A DNA stretch of 64,000 bases, taken from contig KV419433.1 of the NCBI GenBank assembly GCA_001630475.1, positions 92,121 to 156,120 on the forward strand. The letters run 5' to 3'. This stretch comes from Sistotremastrum niveocremeum HHB9708 (Eukaryota; Basidiomycota; Agaricomycetes; Sistotremastrales; Sistotremastraceae). Made by a program: the position numbers and the translations under genes. Below the pieces are notes generated by a model. The model made no database searches. It was not told the DNA's origin and saw only the letters and a program-made list of their open reading frames with translations. Below are positions 46,096 to 57,709 of the stretch, piece after piece. How positions within the stretch are numbered: position 1 is the first letter of the stretch; every line of letters starts with the position of its first letter.

Positions 46096-46355
46096 TGTTG
46101 GACATATGAGCCAGTACGAGCTGTAGTCGGAGTTACGGGGTTAACGGAGATACGGCGAGTTCTGGAGATCGGACCGAGTTAGTGGCATCGCTGTATAGCG
46201 GTTGCCGTATTTAGTAGCATCCGATGTAGTATATAAGCGCAGCCCGGATGTCGGAAATAGGCAGAGGTTAATCTGCCTATTGACCGGACATCCAGGTTAG
46301 TACATAAATATTGCAGAGGTTAATCTGCCTATTGACCGGACATCCAGTTTCATCA
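46096..46355 (+). repeat. 3' LTR of the copia element
   Basis: 260 bp. It differs from the 5' LTR at one position that I can see (GGACCGAG versus GGACCAAG). It is followed by the TAACT duplication. Confidence 0.93.
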
Positions 46356-46430
46356 TAACTATCACACCCTTTACACATATCCTGGATAACATTTCAGAAT
46401 AGCATATGTCGCGATTGATATATTACGTAC

Positions 46431-46710
46431 GAATGAGCAGGTTTCTTGCAATTCGTCGGCTTTCTTCACTAGCGCAATAATAACGAGCATCCGCGCCCCG
46501 AAGCGGGAATTCTCGATCAACGCAATGCGAAAGAAACATATATACGCCAGCGTGATTTGAAAGTGTCGATATATTATGTCGCTTCAGGTAATCGACTAAT
46601 GCATCGCTAGCTGTACGCCAAGAATTCTTCTCTGGATATTGACAGAGATGTGCGATGATTGGTGAGAAATCGATGCCGGAGGGAAATCGGGATGGAAGGC
46701 CTGTAGTGAG
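46431..46710 (-). CDS. Penultimate exon of the split DUF6535 gene
   Basis: The minus-strand frame reads RLTTGLPSRFPSGIDFSPII, AHLCQYPEKNSWRTASDALV, DYLKRHNISTLSNHAGVYMF and ASEESRRIARNLLIR. It aligns with the intact paralogue (SNIVANISQHLSWVYWRDVS, HVLITYLKDRPIGN, ATREETSECAQSFLEG). It ends at a gtacgt donor (46425-46430), and a 49-nt intron (46382-46430) leads to the last exon, interrupted by the LTR element. The link to the upstream exon ending near 47588 is not resolved. Confidence 0.7.
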
Positions 46711-47587
46711 CCTTGTAAGTATGCGAGTTGGTTAGACTCGATCTGGGAGCACAAGAACAAGCCCAGAAGATATAGAATTCGTCCAAGGGGATGCCGAAGA
46801 TGTGTGAACCCGGAAGAGGAGTGAAAGGAAGGTGATAAGAGGAGGAATAATGTTGAGGAAGAAGCACTTGAGGGGACTCGAGAGGGGACGTTTAGATAGC
46901 AGGGAGAAAGGGGGAATAGATTCGATAGTCCACTGCGGTCGATACAGGCATGTACTTATAGAAAAAAATACAAAGGCAGTTGAGCAACTGAGCCTGGGAA
47001 AGTGGACCAACAGAGATAATAGACATATGGGCCGAGACCCGGTGGATACATGAGGGGAACAATTGCAACATGAAAGAGATACTATTCTAAGCTGAATGAA
47101 GATCCGCATTTGGGAGTTCGACCGTGAACGAGGTCGCTTAAGACAATGCAGCTCGGTGCACTAATTCGCCGACATTGATGTTGAGAGACGATTGGGGCGC
47201 ATTGTAAGGTCGGGATCGAGGGCGATGATGAATACGATGAATGTGATGACGGTTACGAAGTCGATTTGGAAGGGAACGAGGTCGCTAATGGCGATACGAA
47301 GGGGAACGTGTAATTTGGGGGATAAAACGAAATCGACGAGTCGGAGGAATTGGAACGTGACACTTGATAGAACGAGGCGTAGATGGGAATGGAAAACGAT
47401 AGAATGATTTGCGAGAGCCGTAGATCGGCGGTGGTGGCGGACGATTGGTGTTCGTGGTGCTTTGTGCGAGACGCGAGGAGTGAGTCGGGATCTGAACTAT
47501 AAGTCCGTTATCTCCGAGGGCGCATCTGTGGAAATGCAAGTCGAAAATCGAGTGCGGAATAATGAACACTTAACGACTAGCTAGAGT
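46711..47587. other. Unexplained insert or long intron within the DUF6535 gene
   Basis: The paralogue has continuous coding sequence here, whereas this copy has about 870 bp that does not match. Frames on both strands are Ser/Pro-rich without recognisable features. No terminal repeats or target duplication were found. It could be an unidentified insertion or a decayed part of the gene. Confidence 0.4.
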
Positions 47588-49818
47588 CGCAGACTCTACA
47601 AGCCTGATGACGGAAGACAGGCTACGAGGATCGATGTTGGACCACCCGCGAGGTTCGTCAAGATAGTTATTGACGTGGATGAGGACATCGTTTGAATATC
47701 CGCCGATAACGACTTTGAGGATATCGTCAAAGTCGTCGGAGTAGTATGTCGAGCGAATGAAGGATATGATAACGGAGTACCGGTCAACATGGGAGAGAAT
47801 ACGTCTGACGGCATCTTCGGCTCCAGAGCGAAGACGAGAGATGCAACGAATGACGGCGTATTTGAATATCTCTTGGTGGTCTCCCAAATATTTCGGTTGG
47901 TCAAAGACGCATAGGCACTTGGCAATAAGTTCATCGGAGTCAAAGGGACACGTCAGAATATTCAGGATATCCGTGCAGGTCTCGACGTAGGATACATCAA
48001 AGAAGCTGTATATATCCTGGCGATGTTGTTCGAGGAGGAACTTGGTCAGTTCAACCGTCCGACGATCTTCTTCGGCTTCATCATTGGCTTCTTCGCTCTG
48101 TCCCAAAATTGATCCAGGATGCCATTCCTCTTGTCTTCTGTTTGCCCTGCTCGCCTCGATCTCCTTCCGCCTGACCCGTAACCAGGAGCTAAAGCGAGAG
48201 ACTTGAACATCGAGAGACTGCCGCGCCCGCACGGACAGATCCGTCGCCTTCAGACGATTGTAGGCCTTCCTGAATTGATCCATCGACCCATCTCCATGTT
48301 GCACCCAAGTTGCGCACGAAAAGGAAGGAACTGCACGTTCCAAAAGGTGAGGATCGCCCGCGTCAGCAATTCGCCGAAAGTAGATGTCGGCCAGTTTGTC
48401 CATGGAATCGCGGTCGACCTCGATTCTCAGACTCTGTATGCACTTCTTCGTCCTCTGCCACATCCTCTCCACGAGTACCGCCCTCATCCGTGCTCCCATC
48501 TCCTTCAACGACCTGCCATGTCTCGGTTTGGACTGTCCGACTGGTCCCCAATATTCTTCTGGAGAGCATTCCAAATCACAACTCTCCATACGACGTCGTG
48601 AATGATGTGCTCTCTCTCCCTCGCGATGATGAAGAGGCTTTGATTGGGTAGAAGCTTCGGATGTCTTGGATCCGGAATGTCGCATAATGACTGCAACGAC
48701 CAACTTGCTCAGCGGTCCCTCAAAGACGGAACCTTCATACCGGATAGCATGGAAAGTGGTGGCACTCATGGTGATCGCGATTGCCGAGACAAGGATAACT
48801 CCCAACGCCCACGTTGCCATTAAAATCGTTGCCGTTTCTGAGGAAGACGACGAAAGGTTCCATAGCTGGTATAACAGTCCCGCCAAGAAAAGTGCTATGG
48901 AGAGGAGAAGGAGTCGGTAGATGACCTCCATGAGGAACTTGATCCATCTTTCTGCGCGTTCCATCCGCTCTACGTGGTACAGCGTTCGTGCTTTCCAGCC
49001 GATTATATCAGGCATCATAGTCAATTTGCGCACCCATTGGCGTCCGAGTGCGCAGAGTACGGCAACAATAATCTATTTCGAAGTCAGCGTTACACGTTGG
49101 GGAAAAACAGTATCGACTTACGGCGGTGATGAGGGAGAGATAGTACAACGCGCACACTGCTTCATCCGATCGAGCAGGAAGGGGAGGCGGACCGCTTGCT
49201 AGAGAGAAAGAGTTGCTAGGGCTGCTGGGAGACGGAGAGAGGGCTTGCGTCGCCGGTATAAGAAAGGCTGTGAGTACCGCAGAGAATAAAGCGATCTATA
49301 TCGCATAGATGAATCAGCTCGAATCCCCGGCTTGACCAGTAAATTACTCACGAAGATTAATGTGACATCTATCGTTCCATTCCAACCCTCAGCTTTCTCC
49401 TTGGTCTTCGCCAACACGATTTCATATAAGGCGAGGCATGTCGATTCGTCATCCGGTTCTTTCTCATCGTATGGCTGATCATCTAAGATTCATGCATGAG
49501 TTTATGCCGCAGGCGCAAGCACACTGCTAACTCACTTTTCAAAGCATCATTCGTTAAAATATCAAATTTCTTCCCGTGATCCAATAGTGTTGTCTTGATT
49601 GCCTCCATGGTCGCCGACTGTGACATCACTGAAATCTTGACCTCATCCATGTAACCCTTCTGTGCGCCCATAGTTGTGTTGAGCTCCTTCAAGACATCTA
49701 TAAGGGATCCAAACTGATCTCGTAAGGTCGCCGTGAGCTCGTTCGTCTCAAGCTCAGGACTTTGAGGTGGCTCGAAGGATGTCGGTGGCCATGATGATGG
49801 CGGAACGGTACAAGATAC
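47588..49818 (-). CDS. DUF6535 membrane protein, main body of the split gene
   Basis: Exons on the minus strand: up to 49818-49536, 49482-49352, 49295-49122, 49072 downward, with GT/AG introns of 49-56 nt. They encode an N-terminal coiled region (ELNTTMGAQKGYMDEVKISV), the DUF6535 core (DDQPYDEKEPDDESTC, EGWNGTIDVTLIFIALFSAV, YYLSLITAIIVAVLCALGRQ) with four predicted helices, and a soluble region matching the paralogue at 50450-53210. The start codon is not found; the first exon enters through an acceptor (cactag), so a short upstream exon is missing or lost. The frame closes near 47570, and the C-terminal coding exons lie beyond the unexplained insert and the LTR elements, so the gene is likely disrupted. 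The role of the family is unknown. Confidence 0.75.
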
Positions 49819-50449
49819 CTAGTGAGAAAAATAATCTAGTTCAACGTCGTCTTTGATATAGAAGACCCTATACCTCATGCTGAAGCCGCTTCTAGCGCTC
49901 CTTGGAAATCGAAAAGCTCTTTCACTGCAAGCGGCTATGGTCATTCAGAATCTGTATCATTTGTTATCACCATGAGTCTTGTTTTGAATGATTGGAAAGC
50001 TTACCACTGGCGAGTTCAAAGCATCGCCTTCGTATCGTTTTCTGCTAAGGAACTATTTAATATTTGGCCAATTGGCTAGAGAAGCCGGGGAGTCGTGACG
50101 AAACGTCGAAGGCTTACATAAGCGGTTGAAATTTTTCAATCGCACCCTCGAGTTCTGAAAGCAACAAAGCGACGTTAAATGATGATCTCATGAATTCTTT
50201 GGCACTTTGACAGGAAAAGCCTGCCATCCATTCCGTACAAACAAACGAACCGTCCTTGCAAACGCCATTCTCGAAACTTTTACGACGAAAAATGTACATC
50301 ACACTCAATATCAATGCTGCTTACGACCACCTACATTGCCAGCACAAGTAGTTCAACATTGAGCATTTCGGGCGGATGGCTAGCCTCCAGGGGAGTATTA
50401 GCTCGGGACTACTTGCTATGTCGAAAAGAAAATGGAACTGAGTCATATC
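49819..50449. other. Gap between the two DUF6535 genes
   Basis: A 66-codon minus-strand frame (50114-50314, ending SELEGAIEKFQPL before a gtaagc donor) may be an upstream exon of the split gene, but I could not join it in phase. Nothing else is supported. Confidence 0.35.
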
Positions 50450-53210
50450 TCATATTTCTCCATCGATGTCGAGGTGAAGCGATGACTTCGGAAGGGGTTT
50501 CGATACGGAGCGAGGGGTAGGAGTCGGGGGCTTGGATTGATCTGCGATACGGACTATATCTTGGACGTCAGATCGGGATTGTTCGGATAAGGACATTGAG
50601 TCGGCAGAAGGAGAATTGGCTGAAGGCGCAGCGGCTGGGGTGTTCCTGGGGGAGGACTTTCTACTCTCCACATGAGTAGAACCGGACGCAGGTAAATGGA
50701 TATTGGGATTGCGAGGAGAGGAATGCCGACTCTCTGTGTGATCAGATCTGGAAGTCGCTGGAGGACGATCCGGATTTCGGGGCCGATATCTTCCCCTCTC
50801 CCGAGACGACTGCCCCCGGTCGAGCCCGAGCACGGTTGCGAACAGAGTACCGTTTTCTGGAGAAACATTAGATGGGACTATACTCATAAAGTTCAAGCAT
50901 ACCTTCCAAAAAGCTTTGGGCGCATTCACTCGTTTCCTCTCGTGTAGCATATTTGTGGCCGTCAGGACTCCGCCAGTCCTTGCGGACGCAAAGTTGTAGA
51001 AAGTCGTGAATACCATGGAGATTCTCCAGGTTTCCAATAGGGCGATCTTTGAGATAGGTAATCAAAACGTGACTGACGTCACGCCAATACACCCATGATA
51101 GATGCTGAGAGATGTTCGCAACGATATTCGATATATTGATGTCTGGGTTGATCTGAGCACGAGGACCAGCCAAAATCAAGATTAGTTTGGAGAGGCAATC
51201 GGCATTTATATCAATCGACGGCCTTGGGAGGAAATCGTTGATATGACGAAGAACTTCATCTCGACGGTGACGGACGATAAATTCAATCACAGGAGCCAAA
51301 AGTGGAGCTTGAGATTCGTCATCTATCGGAGACCGAATGAATGAACGAATGACCGAAAGGTGGTCGACGTGCGAGAAGATCCTTCTGAGATCATCATCCT
51401 GTCCCGATTGAAGAAGGGAATTGCAATGATTGAATGCCTCACGGACGATCCGTCGTGAGTCACCCAAGTGATAATCCAGATCATGGAGGCAAAGACATCT
51501 TGCGATACATTCGTCGAATGAGAGCGATAAGAATTCCAAGATGTCGGAACTATTGGTAGTGGATACCGTGAATGAGCGATATAAAGGATGCGCTCGTTGT
51601 CGGAGAAGAAATGTGGTCAAGCCAAGTAATCGGCGGGCATGCTCGGCGTCTTCCTCTCCCTCGCGCTTCTCTATTTCTTTCATGCGGTCCAAGTCAGACT
51701 GATGACTCTTGTTTCTCTCCATCCATGATCGGTCATGCCGTCGCGCTTCTTGATCCCGTTCCCGCTTCTGCCGTCTCTCGCGGATCCATGAACCAAGACG
51801 CGAAATCTGTGCGTTGACTGTCTGCTGGACTCGGACTGACGTGTCCGTCGACATCAACCGAATATACGCCTTCTCCAAGTGGTCAAGAGTTCCATCTCCG
51901 TATTGGATCCATTTGGAATATGACAAGGATCCTACTGCTCTTTCTAGCAACATTGGATCGCTTGCTTCGGCGATGAGAACCAGGTACGTGTTGAAGAACT
52001 CGCTCATGGAGTTATACTGAACCCTGATCCGCAGCCCTTGGATCCATTGGTGCGCTCGGTTCAGAAGCTGCATCAGTCTTCCTTGGGTTCCAGTTTCCGG
52101 TAGCTTCCTGCCGCCGCTCAGGACTGTCTTGACCACCATCTGGCTCAGCAATCCCTCGAATACGGAGCCTTCATAACGGATAGCATGGTACGTCGTGGCT
52201 ATCATCGTGAATACGATTGCTGATGCAAGGAAGAGACCCACGCCCCACGTTGCGAGTAGAATCTTCGCTGTGGAGTCGAAGGAAGTGGCAAGATTCCAGA
52301 GTTGATAAAGCAGCCCAGCTACAAAGACTCCGATGGACGAGAGAAGTGACCAATAGACGATCTGCATGAGGACCTTGATCTCTCCTTCGGCTATCCGCAT
52401 CCGTTCCAGATGCCAAATGGTTTTAGCTTTCCAGCTTTGCACGTCCGGCATGACCGTCAACCTACGGACCCATTGACGACCGAGCACACACAGCACGGCA
52501 ACGATGATCTGATATTATTTTAGCCTTGATTATTTGCATCTTACTAACGAGAAACTCACTGCAGTGATTAGCGACAGGTAATATGTTGCACAGACGATTT
52601 CGTCAGACATGGGCGGCAACGGTACTGGATCTGAAGGAGTCGAGGTGGAATTGGCGGGACTTGGGGAGAGAGCTTGACTCGCGGGTATTAGAAAGGCTGT
52701 GAGCACAGCTGAGAACAATGCGATCTGATTGAACTTGAGTAGCTGCGTGAGTTGAATCAGTCATTGCTCACGAAAATCAGCGTAACGTCTATCACTCCAT
52801 TCCACTGCTCTGCTTTCTGTCTCGTCTTCTCTGTCGCTATTTCGTATAGCGCTGTGCATGTCGATTCATCATCTGGCTCTTTCTCATCGTACGGTTGATC
52901 GTCTAACGTCATATCAGCACATGCCAATGTACATCCTGAGCCGGTGCTTACTTTTGAGAGCGTCTTTCGTCAGGATATCGAGTTTCGTGGCCTGGTCCAA
53001 CATCGCGGTCTTCATTCCTTCCATGGTGACCTTCATCCCCTCCATCGCGCTCCTCTGTGATCCCATCGTAAAGTTCAGCTCCCTGACGGCGTCTAGCAAT
53101 GCACCAAAGTTGCTATTCAGCAAATTGATTGCTCGACCGCTTTCGTTGATGTGCGGCTCAGGGAATGAGAGACCAAGACCAGAGGTTGATGCAGCATGTA
53201 AATCGGACAT
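50450..53210 (-). CDS. DUF6535 membrane protein, intact copy (855 aa)
   Basis: Membrane protein of a basidiomycete-specific family of unknown function. Five exons join in phase: 53210-52952, 52902-52772, 52724-52560, 52508-50903, 50856-50450 (2568 nt). The N-terminal 80 residues contain amphipathic MEGMKVTMEGMKTAML repeats. The DUF6535 core follows (DDQPYDEKEPDDESTC), with predicted helices IALFSAVLTAFLI, YYLSLITAIIVAVLCVLG, LLSSIGVFVAGLLYQLWNL and GVGLFLASAIVFTMIATT. The large soluble region is helical (armadillo-like in feel, unproven). The last exon is Ser/Pro/Arg-rich (RPRNPDRPPATSRSDHTESR). Start chosen at the first ATG of an open exon. Confidence 0.88.
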
Positions 53211-53430
53211 GGTGAGAGATAACAGAGCATAGGGGTTGAACGTTCGTGCACCCCATCACTGGTCCTGTCCTGGAAGGCTGTACATGTACCGTGACAAAAC
53301 TACCCAGCACGTCTTCTCCGATTTAGGATTTTGCTCTTACGTAAGCAACTTGCGCCCTGGAGATCATGCATTGCCCGAACTCGGATCATCGACAACAAAT
53401 CTTAATTTTGGGCTAAGTGAGCATTGTTCG

Positions 53431-53580
53431 GGATGATATAGTGAGTTGCAGTTATTGCTAGTGATGATTGAGAAGTCATTTTTCCATGAAGCGTTCGAAC
53501 TACGTCGTTACTCGCGTCCCGTCGCGTGCCAACCCGCCGAGCCTGAGTCAAGACGTGGGTTCGAATCCCCTATATCATTC
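53431..53580 (+). other. tRNA-like segment: B-box motif with 11-bp flanking inverted repeat
   Basis: GGATGATATAG (53431-53441) pairs with CTATATCATTC (53570-53580), one G-T wobble. GGGTTCGAATCCC (53557-53569), a perfect Pol III B-box/T-arm core, sits directly inside the right arm, in the position expected of a tRNA. The D and anticodon arms do not fold convincingly and no A box is clear. It may be a tRNA with a long intron, a tRNA pseudogene or a SINE head. Confidence 0.35.
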
Positions 53581-53738
53581 ACATTCAGGTATTGATGTTG
53601 CTATGTCAGGGATCAGAATTTCTGGTCGAAAACTCATGTCATGCGGCTTCAGTCCTATTTTCGTCAGTAGACGATAGATAGTCCTTATCTGATCCGACCA
53701 ATGTTGTAGGCTCCGACTGATAGTGTTCGGGACAGGAT

Positions 53739-55170
53739 TTATCTCGTGGAAGCGCGGCCATCGTACAGAACGAATGGTACCAGCATTTCAATATATCCTG
53801 ATGAAAGTCGAGAATGATCAGTTTGAGTAGTCAAATTTCGCGAGCTTGCACTCATGACGCACCTTTTGAGAGGCAAAGATGAGGAAAACAGATAACGGCA
53901 CTTTATCTTCCAGATAAGTGATTTTGAAAACATTTCCGATGCGTCTTTGGACTGACCTATCGATAAGAAGCTGATGGCAGTACGTGTAGTTCCAACGACT
54001 TTAACCATCGTCCCGGTGTTCAGCAGCAATCTTTGGGAAGACTGAGTCGGGGCTAATGGAGAAAAAATGTCACATACCCAAGAAGTTCCCACAGGTTGAA
54101 TATCGAGATACGAAGTATCTGGGAAGTATCCAGCACGGATTTGATACCCAGTTTTCGTGAGGCTTTGCGTCGCTTCAATAAAACGATAAGGAGTGCCGCT
54201 GTAATTCGTCATATGGCTTCAGACAACGTTACGTAGACTACCTATAAACTAAGATTACCTTGACAGATTATAGTTGCGGACGCTAGAATGATCATGTTCA
54301 GATTCATAATTGCGGAACTACGAGGTGTTCAGTAAGCCTGCTTGAGCTGAAGCACGATTCCTTACAAGGTGTTGTCACTTATGATGCAGAAGAAAGCATA
54401 TTTCAGCCGAATGACCTTCACAGGCGATACGAGTCCAGTCTGAATGAATGATGGATGTTATGAGACGAGAGCGAGGTGGGTAGATGTACTGTGGCTCACG
54501 ATGAAAGCACACGCCGAGATGATCAAGTAGCTGAAGTAAGGAAGAGTTCGGAGCTGAACGAAGATGATCAAGCTGGATCATGACGGAAAAGCGGCGTACA
54601 CACTATAAGATAGCAACCTCGACTTGATTGCGAGTGCGGAGGATTGAGTGGGCCATGAATCGCAGATTTCAAGGTCTAGATGGAATGTCAATTGTACTCA
54701 CTTCGACGTGCTTACGAAGGACGTTATATTACGCACTTCATATACAAGTAGAAAGGACGAAAGAATAAATCTGGCGACAAAAAGTCATGACACCGATACC
54801 TACGAGCTGACAGTACTCACGCGGAGTCATTTCCATATTTGAGAGCAGCTTGCACCAGGCATTGCGAATAAGAGGGGTTCACACTCCTATATTCACCGCT
54901 ATAGAACCTAGATCACGCTGATGAGAGATTGTGCCTGAAAATCATCGAAGAATCCACATACAGAATGAGATATACGATTGTATCCAGCAATGCGAGGAAC
55001 ACAAGATCATATAGCGCAGACAGTCGGGGAGCCAGGCATTTTGCGAAGAGGAAAGTGAGCGAAAGGAGGGCAAGACCTGCTTGACCGACGATTAAGGAAG
55101 AGAACCAGATAATCTGTACGCTCCGCGGATGTGGGCCAAGGCTCAACCCATCGGCATCAGCGCTGTCCAT
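53739..55170 (-). CDS. Seven-helix (GPCR-like) membrane protein, copy C
   Basis: The ATG at 55170 opens MDSADADGLSLGPHPRSVQI, then IWFSSLIVGQAGLALLSLTF and LYDLVFLALLDTIVYLIL, the same two helices as in copies A and B. Short introns follow. Downstream blocks on the minus strand include RYSGEYRSVNPS-like sequence near 54870, a block before the RYFPDTS region, and an FASQK-type block near 53870. The last exon, GYIEMLVPFVLYDGRASTR, ends at 53739. Internal exons are more divergent than in the other copies, and I did not verify every join, so partial decay is possible. Confidence 0.55.
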
Positions 55171-55239
55171 CGATTCGTCGAATTTCCCTCAACCCCGTGG
55201 AGGAAAACAGACTTTCGATAAGACAGAGAGGGGAGCTAT

Positions 55240-55700
55240 GAGCGGGATGAGCAAGCGTACAATCGTATGCCATGGTTCTGCTGCAAGACCCAATATCATA
55301 ATGCCTGTGCGCATGCCGAAGTAATATCGCTCGATCAAGAAGACGAAGTTGGACTGCTATTATTGCCGACGTCCAATCAATCCCACACAAACGGCGGACA
55401 TGATAGAAGGTGTTCAGGAGGAGGTCAGGGTGCAGGGCCGTACTGTATCACAGGAAGCTCGGAAATGATGCATGATATTCAACCCGCTGGGAACCAGAAA
55501 TTCGCCGCGATAATATGGATGCCACGTCGCCGTCCAATGCCTATGAGAGTCAGAATCGAAAAAAGTACGGTATTGAACTAGGATATATGTCAGATAAGTA
55601 AGACTGCGAAATCTTCCAATTTCAACCCACTGGCTGAGTGTTTGGACATCCCTCGTCTGACAATGAAATAAAAAATATTAGCATGGATCAGCCATTTTGG
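55240..55700 (-). pseudogene. Relic of a seven-helix membrane protein gene
   Basis: Near 55480-55530 the minus strand resembles the exon preceding the IFNLWELIG block in copy D (CCCAGCGGGTTGAATAT compared with CCCAGCGCGTTGAATCT in the same context). No start helix or last exon can be found, so only a fragment remains upstream of copy C. Confidence 0.4.
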
Positions 55701-57709
55701 AGCAGGACCCTTCAAAGGAAGAGGTCTCTTGTCGAGAGGTATCCAGTGTCGATTAATGCTGCAAACTTGCTTCTGCCCTTGTGCGCAATTTCTTTCGCTG
55801 ATTTTGGTTGTTCGTAGTTGAGACGGTGCGGACTTCGAATCTCATTTCGCCCCGAACGCGGCGACGACGACGACGACGACGCAGACCATGGCGGGCAATG
55901 GACCCAACAGCTGTGATCTAGGTACATCCATTTGAACCTCCTACGCTGTCGTATGGACTACTAATCTACCTTATGTTGTATTCCTAGTCCAACTCGCGGA
56001 GCCTGTGTCAACGAGCTTTCCTAGTCATCCTGCCTTGATCAATGCGTCCATCCATCGGTTCATTTCAACATCGACCTGCTCAGACTCGTACTCAGACGTC
56101 TTTACCATCAGGGCCGCGCATCCATGTCACAGCAAAGAATACTGAAGGGTACATCTCAATTTGTTGCGCCCAATCTTCCACCAAATCTAACAAACCGTCG
56201 ATCAGTGGATGCTTTCGACATCAGATCGATAGCACAAATCGGCTGCCGCACTACCTAAGCTTATCGCTAAGATGTGAGCTCTGCGTCCTCGTTGCGTGAT
56301 CTTCAAAGCTGTGCCGGAAGTTGATGGCAGCTGTACCCATCAAGAAGCTGCTCGTTCAGTGGGAGAATTGCGGATCTGTTGTTGATGGTGCGTCTTCTCT
56401 TGTTGTACTATTTTCTATGATAACTCATGGGTCACTTTTCCATGATCAGCTCCCGGCGGCGGCCAGGTTTCGTACTGCACCGTTGGCGCCAACGAGGGTC
56501 ACAGCGAAACGGATTTGTCTAGCTGTCGAACTCTTCCTTTCGCACTATTACAGGATATCTTGCTGTGAGTGTTGTCTGTGTCAAACTTTTGGCGGAAGTG
56601 GAAGCTTAGCCTTAATCATTCAGATTTACCGATGGAGTGAGATGCATCAGGGGCTCGTTGCTTGATCCGCCGACCGCGCCAAAGATCTACACACGTTTTG
56701 ACTAGCTCCAGTGATCTCTCCCGTTGATGCGTCTCACTAGAGTTCCTCGACGTGCCTTTCGCCGAGCTCTGAACTTTGCACAATCACTATGACAACTGCC
56801 GATGCATGATATCTTCCCTGCACGTTGCTCGAACATTATAGGGCAAGCTTCCTTGTCACCCCTATGTTCTCAAGAAAAGAAGACACTCTCACCGTTATTG
56901 ATTTCTTGACTTTTCTCTCTTGAATGGAACACGTGCTATGACTCCTTGCTGATTTCGACCCAAAGGCAGCTGGGAAGCGTCAGGTGCGACGCTGCTCATG
57001 AATATCAACTAGAGCTTCTGGGTGGATCCACCAGCCTCAGCTTCGGTGACTGGTACATCTTGGCTCTATTCGACTTTGAACATACGTGGTCTTGGACTCT
57101 CTGGATGAAGAAAGACGTCAAAGCTTTGTTGAACCTCCTTCTGAGTCACTGGCACGTCCTCGAGATCCTGCAGGATCCTGTTGCGTTTCTGTTTCTGATC
57201 ATCATCGTTCCTGGAACGTCTGCCTTCCGATTTCGCTTCCGATTTCCGATCCGAAACTCACCAGGATCACGGTCATTGTGAAGTTTTGTCGCAGATCGAC
57301 TTCTTCGACCTCTCAAGCTTTCAAGCTTTCAAGTACATCTCATCAAATGTATATTGACTTGACAAATCGCATTACGACCTAAAAGGAAGTTGCGATCTCT
57401 ATGCGACGCCAAATCTGGTACCCGAGGCATCGGTTTTGAGCGAACCGCTTGATCATCCAAGTTAGACAATGATGGGATTCAAGTGGCTCTGGACTAACTG
57501 ATTAGCTCATCGGATACACAGTGTGCAGAGATTCAGTGCTCTTCAGCTCAGCTTTGCGTTTGTTGCAAGTTCTCTATTTGCGGTCGCTGCGTTATCCAAT
57601 TTGCACCGTTGTTTCTGTCAAGCTTGCCGTAGGAGCCTGGCTCCTTTCCCGTATGCATGAATCATACTTTGGCGACGACAACTTCACAGACACACGTTGA
57701 AGCTCGGGA
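55701..57709. repeat. Left arm of a diverged tandem duplication (non-coding part)
   Basis: No gene recognised. A stretch near 56040-56400 matches 60740-61090 (GTATGTCTCAAT-like words, ACCGTCGATCAGTGGATG compared with ACCGTCAATCAGTAGATG, GATCAAGAAGCTGCTCG). A further match links 56740-57300 with 61270-61790 (TTCCTCGACGTGCC, CTGATCATCATCGTTCC compared with CTGATCGTCATCGCGGC). The two flank copies D and E of the membrane protein gene. A (GAC)n tract sits at 55858-55885. Confidence 0.55.

Larger units (their letters stand above)
39328..46355 (+). mobile_element. Ty1/copia LTR retrotransposon with three MITE insertions
   Basis: LTRs of 260 bp (39328-39587, 46096-46355) start TGTTGG and end CATCA. 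I count one difference between them, so the insertion is recent. The 5-bp duplication TAACT flanks the element, and a G-rich polypurine tract precedes the right LTR. Parts in copia order: gag (from 39773) with a CCHC knuckle near 41085, protease (DSGA, near 41390), integrase (about 42030-42700), reverse transcriptase (about 43250-44050), RNase H (about 44330-44570 and 45866-46079). It is interrupted by MITEs at 40582-41042, 44575-45080 and 45107-45857, and apart from these looks to have only a couple of breaks. It lies inside the right LTR of the outer element. Confidence 0.93.
35837..46375 (-). mobile_element. LTR retrotransposon fossil (gag-bearing) with nested insertions
   Basis: The left LTR is 35837-36031. 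The matching right LTR is visible at 39233-39327 plus 46356-46375, split by a Ty1/copia element and preceded by an assembly gap. The target duplication CATAT is at both ends (35832-35836, 46376-46380). The interior reads on the minus strand and shows only a gag-like protein with a CCHC knuckle. No pol domains are visible outside the gap, so it may be a non-autonomous or internally deleted element. It is interrupted by the copia element and by a MITE plus foldback unit. The visible LTR parts look identical, so it is young. It sits in the last exon of a DUF6535 gene. Confidence 0.85.
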
